64,000 nt of DNA from G965230615 sp965230615 (GTDB taxonomy: Bacteria > Pseudomonadota > Gammaproteobacteria > HTCC5015). The DNA is taken from assembly GCA_965230615.1 (NCBI GenBank), contig OZ246012.1:930001-994000 (forward strand). Direction: 5' to 3'. A model generated the notes under the pieces. That model did no database searches. It was not told the origin of the DNA and saw nothing but the letters and a program-made list of their open reading frames with translations. Of the stretch, positions 61,909-64,000 are shown one piece after another. A program made the translations under genes and the position numbers. Within the stretch, counting starts at the first letter, position 1. Each line of letters starts with the position of its first letter.

Positions 61909-63603
61909 CTAAAACTGAACGCTATAACGCGACTTGAGTAAGGACCGGGTATGCTGAGTCAGTTTATCCGCATAAGCTTGATCCCAGGCTAGAGATTCAG
62001 CGAGTATACTTGCTAATGCATCAAATAATGCAGGTGTTAAATAGCCATGAAGTGCTAATAGCGTTCTACGCAAGACGAGGTCATCTAAACTAACCACATA
62101 TTCGTGCTCAATCATATATTTTATTTCACGATAACTGAACAGGTCTGTATCAGGTAAAGGCTGATCCGGCTCAGCGGTAAGGTATTCTGCAACAGGTATC
62201 GCTTTCGTACCATAACGCATAAATAAAACTTGTGCCCGCTCACGACTTAATGCAAAACGATCTATAAGTTGCTGTACAAATGCCCTTTTTTGCTCATCGC
62301 TGACCGGATAATCACAGCCACCACCAATGGCAAGCTCAGCAGAAGTCTGCGTCACTGGCTGATCTAAAGCAGTCAGCACTTCTGTTGTTGCCAACTCAGC
62401 AAAAGAGCGAAAAGTTGTCCATTTACCACCATACATTGAGAAAATAGGAAAACGACGCTGATCGTCAGCGGGTGTCAGTTTACAGGCGTGATCGCGAGTA
62501 ATACTGCCAGTGAAGGCAGCATCTGAACTCGGTAATGGCCTGACACCACAGAAACGTGAAATAATTTTAGCGCTTTTGAAGTCAACATCTGGAAAAACCT
62601 GATTAGCTGATTCAAACATATAATCTATCTCAGCTTGCTCACATTGTGCTTCATCAGGTTCGTCCACTCGAATATCAGTTGAGCCTATCATGACATAATC
62701 ACCGTAAGGAATGACAATGCAGACACGCCCACCTTCATTCTCATAAAGAAACATCTCATCGCCCAGCGCTTTTTTCAACGCTGGGTGATCGATAATAATA
62801 TGAGAGCCTTTGGTTCCGCCAACAAAGTTCGTATTCGCCTGCAACTTCTGATTAGTATGATCAACCCAGGCGCCTGTTGCATTCACAACCACTTGTGGTT
62901 TTACTTTAATTTTTTCCTGGCTAAGCTGATCAACCAGCACCAGTTGACTGCCTTCAATAGCGTCCAGGCGCATATAATTGATTGCTTGGCAGCTTGAGGA
63001 CTCAGCCAGCGCATCTTGGATTAACTCCAAGGCAATACGCTCAGGCTGATCAACAAAGGCATCGTAATATTGTGCTGTACACACAATATTCTTATTAAGT
63101 TGTGGGTATTTTTGCAGCGCTAGTTTTTTTGAATTAAATGCATGCCTGGGCATGTAACGCTGTTTGCGGGTAAAAAAGTCATAAAACATCAAACCCACTT
63201 TAATGATAAACGCACCACGTTGAGAGGGTTTATCAGATATTTTTAAAAACTTAAAGAGTGAGTTTGTAATACCGCTGAGCCAGGAATAAACAGGGATATT
63301 GGTCAGAATTGGCCTAACTACATGGGGTGCATTTTTCAGTAAGCGATTACGCTCTAATAAGGCTTCATTAACTAAGTCAAAATCACCATTTTCCAGATAA
63401 CGCAAACCACCATGGACCATTCTTGAACATGCAGCACTCGCACCTGATGCAAAGTCCCCCTTATCGATGAGAACCGCATCTACTTTATTAATCGCTAACT
63501 CACGCAGTAAGGCGGCACCATTAATACCACCACCGACAATTACTACACTGACCTCGGTTTGCGACTTCAACTGCTGAATGGTTTCTTGCCTGGAAAGAGT
63601 CAT
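61909..63603 (-). CDS. FAD-dependent glycerol-3-phosphate dehydrogenase family protein
   Basis: 564 residues. N-terminal FAD motif VVIVGGGINGAALLREL, then GLRYLENGDFDLV and the C-terminal DAO domain (about 395-540). Family members oxidise glycerol-3-phosphate (GlpD/GlpA) or, as EryB, erythritol phosphate, feeding electrons to quinone. Near an LsrF-like aldolase and a LyxK-like kinase, so a polyol-phosphate is possible. The start at 63603 (ATG) is preferred to an upstream TTG. GlpD is the default; EryB-like activity is speculation. Confidence 0.85.
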   Translation of the reverse strand: MTLSRQETIQQLKSQTEVSVVIVGGGINGAALLRELAINKVDAVLIDKGDFASGASAACSRMVHGGLRYLENGDFDLVNEALLERNRLLKNAPHVVRPILTNIPVYSWLSGITNSLFKFLKISDKPSQRGAFIIKVGLMFYDFFTRKQRYMPRHAFNSKKLALQKYPQLNKNIVCTAQYYDAFVDQPERIALELIQDALAESSSCQAINYMRLDAIEGSQLVLVDQLSQEKIKVKPQVVVNATGAWVDHTNQKLQANTNFVGGTKGSHIIIDHPALKKALGDEMFLYENEGGRVCIVIPYGDYVMIGSTDIRVDEPDEAQCEQAEIDYMFESANQVFPDVDFKSAKIISRFCGVRPLPSSDAAFTGSITRDHACKLTPADDQRRFPIFSMYGGKWTTFRSFAELATTEVLTALDQPVTQTSAELAIGGGCDYPVSDEQKRAFVQQLIDRFALSRERAQVLFMRYGTKAIPVAEYLTAEPDQPLPDTDLFSYREIKYMIEHEYVVSLDDLVLRRTLLALHGYLTPALFDALASILAESLAWDQAYADKLTQHTRSLLKSRYSVQF

Positions 63604-63893
63604 TTTTTTCAATATTGATTATATGACACTTGCTAAAGTACCGTTAAAAACAAGCCTATAGCAAAGCATTTTAGTATATCGACAGATGTCATTGAGGGCG
63701 GCATTGTCACATAGAAAACGGCCAACCGCAAGATTGACCATTTTCTATTGTTATTAAGGCTACTAACCTTGAGTGGATACACTCATACAATCAAGTACGA
63801 GTGGCTACCCTTCGCGTAAACAGCCTTGACAATACGAGTTAACGCCAGACAAGCAAGCATGCTAACACTATCGGTTCCTGCAATATCTACAGG

Positions 63894-64000
63894 CTAGCGC
63901 AGAGCATTGCCTTGGGCATCGAGTACTTGTACAGTACCCAGCTGCAAGCTTCTAATATCTGACTCTATCTTACTCAAATCCCCAATAATCACCCAGGTTA
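63894..64000 (-). CDS. M16-family peptidase, C-terminal end (partial)
   Basis: The gene enters from beyond the right edge and ends at the TAG at 63894-63896. The last 35 residues read WVIIGDLSKIESDIRSLQL then GTVQVLDAQGNALR, which is the typical end of a bacterial M16 (insulinase-like) zinc peptidase. Catalytic residues are outside the window. Upstream of glpD there are about 290 bp without other features. Confidence 0.7.
   Translation of the reverse strand, partial: TWVIIGDLSKIESDIRSLQLGTVQVLDAQGNALR

Overview
The window looks like a chromosomal segment of a gammaproteobacterium with moderately AT-rich DNA. The case rests on a classic thrS-infC-rpmI-rplT-pheS-pheT-ihfA-merR-tRNA-Pro block, uvrB, tex, an NtrC/sigma-54 controlled nitrate assimilation locus, and several outer-membrane porins, TAT and Sec signals and lipoproteins. 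A marine or aquatic, respiratory lifestyle is an inference from the many c-type cytochromes and the nitrate uptake system. I cannot name the genus.

Region 1 (1-11650, all minus strand) is a nitrogen-assimilation block. It holds a nitrate-type ABC transporter (binding protein, permease, and a double-ATPase subunit cut by the window edge), a single-domain globin, two lipoprotein cytochromes c, a membrane-anchored cytochrome with about 11 hemes, and an unusual fusion of an NAD(P)H/FAD domain, a BFD-type [2Fe-2S] domain and a cytochrome b. Upstream lie a NasT-like ANTAR regulator and a porin. No siroheme nitrite reductase is visible. Two sigma-54 promoters with NtrC-like sites, plus intrinsic terminators in the leaders of nrtA and the flavoprotein gene, suggest dual control: NtrC initiation and ANTAR antitermination.

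Region 2 (11.6-25 kb) holds glgC and glgA (divergent), class II fructose-bisphosphate aldolase, a FixJ-type regulator, an operon of three unknown small proteins (two membrane), a periplasmic binding protein overlapping a hybrid histidine kinase, an SRAP protein, a fatty acid hydroxylase, and about 1.2 kb with no recognisable gene. Region 3 (25.8-44 kb) is mostly housekeeping: tRNA-Pro(GGG), the translation and IHF block (with an apparent AUC start for infC), a TetR regulator, a type II thioesterase, tRNA-Val(GAC) followed by a 58/106-bp tandem repeat array, uvrB, tex, two unknown envelope proteins, and citramalate synthase.

Region 4 (44-57 kb, minus strand) is the most unusual. An arsenite-oxidase-family molybdoenzyme operon (cytochrome c, TAT Rieske protein, catalytic subunit, small secreted protein, porin) ends at a strong terminator. 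It is followed by six tandem paralogous periplasmic binding proteins with no transporter. The catalytic subunit carries an insertion of roughly 80 residues whose PDLL/PDPLL motifs recur in the small secreted protein next door. Region 5 (58-64 kb) holds an LsrF-like aldolase/thiolase and a LyxK-like sugar kinase, a GH26-like lipoprotein, a GlpD-family dehydrogenase and the C-terminus of an M16 peptidase. A working guess is that regions 4 and 5 form a periplasmic oxidation plus carbohydrate or polyol utilisation island, but no substrate can be read from the sequence.
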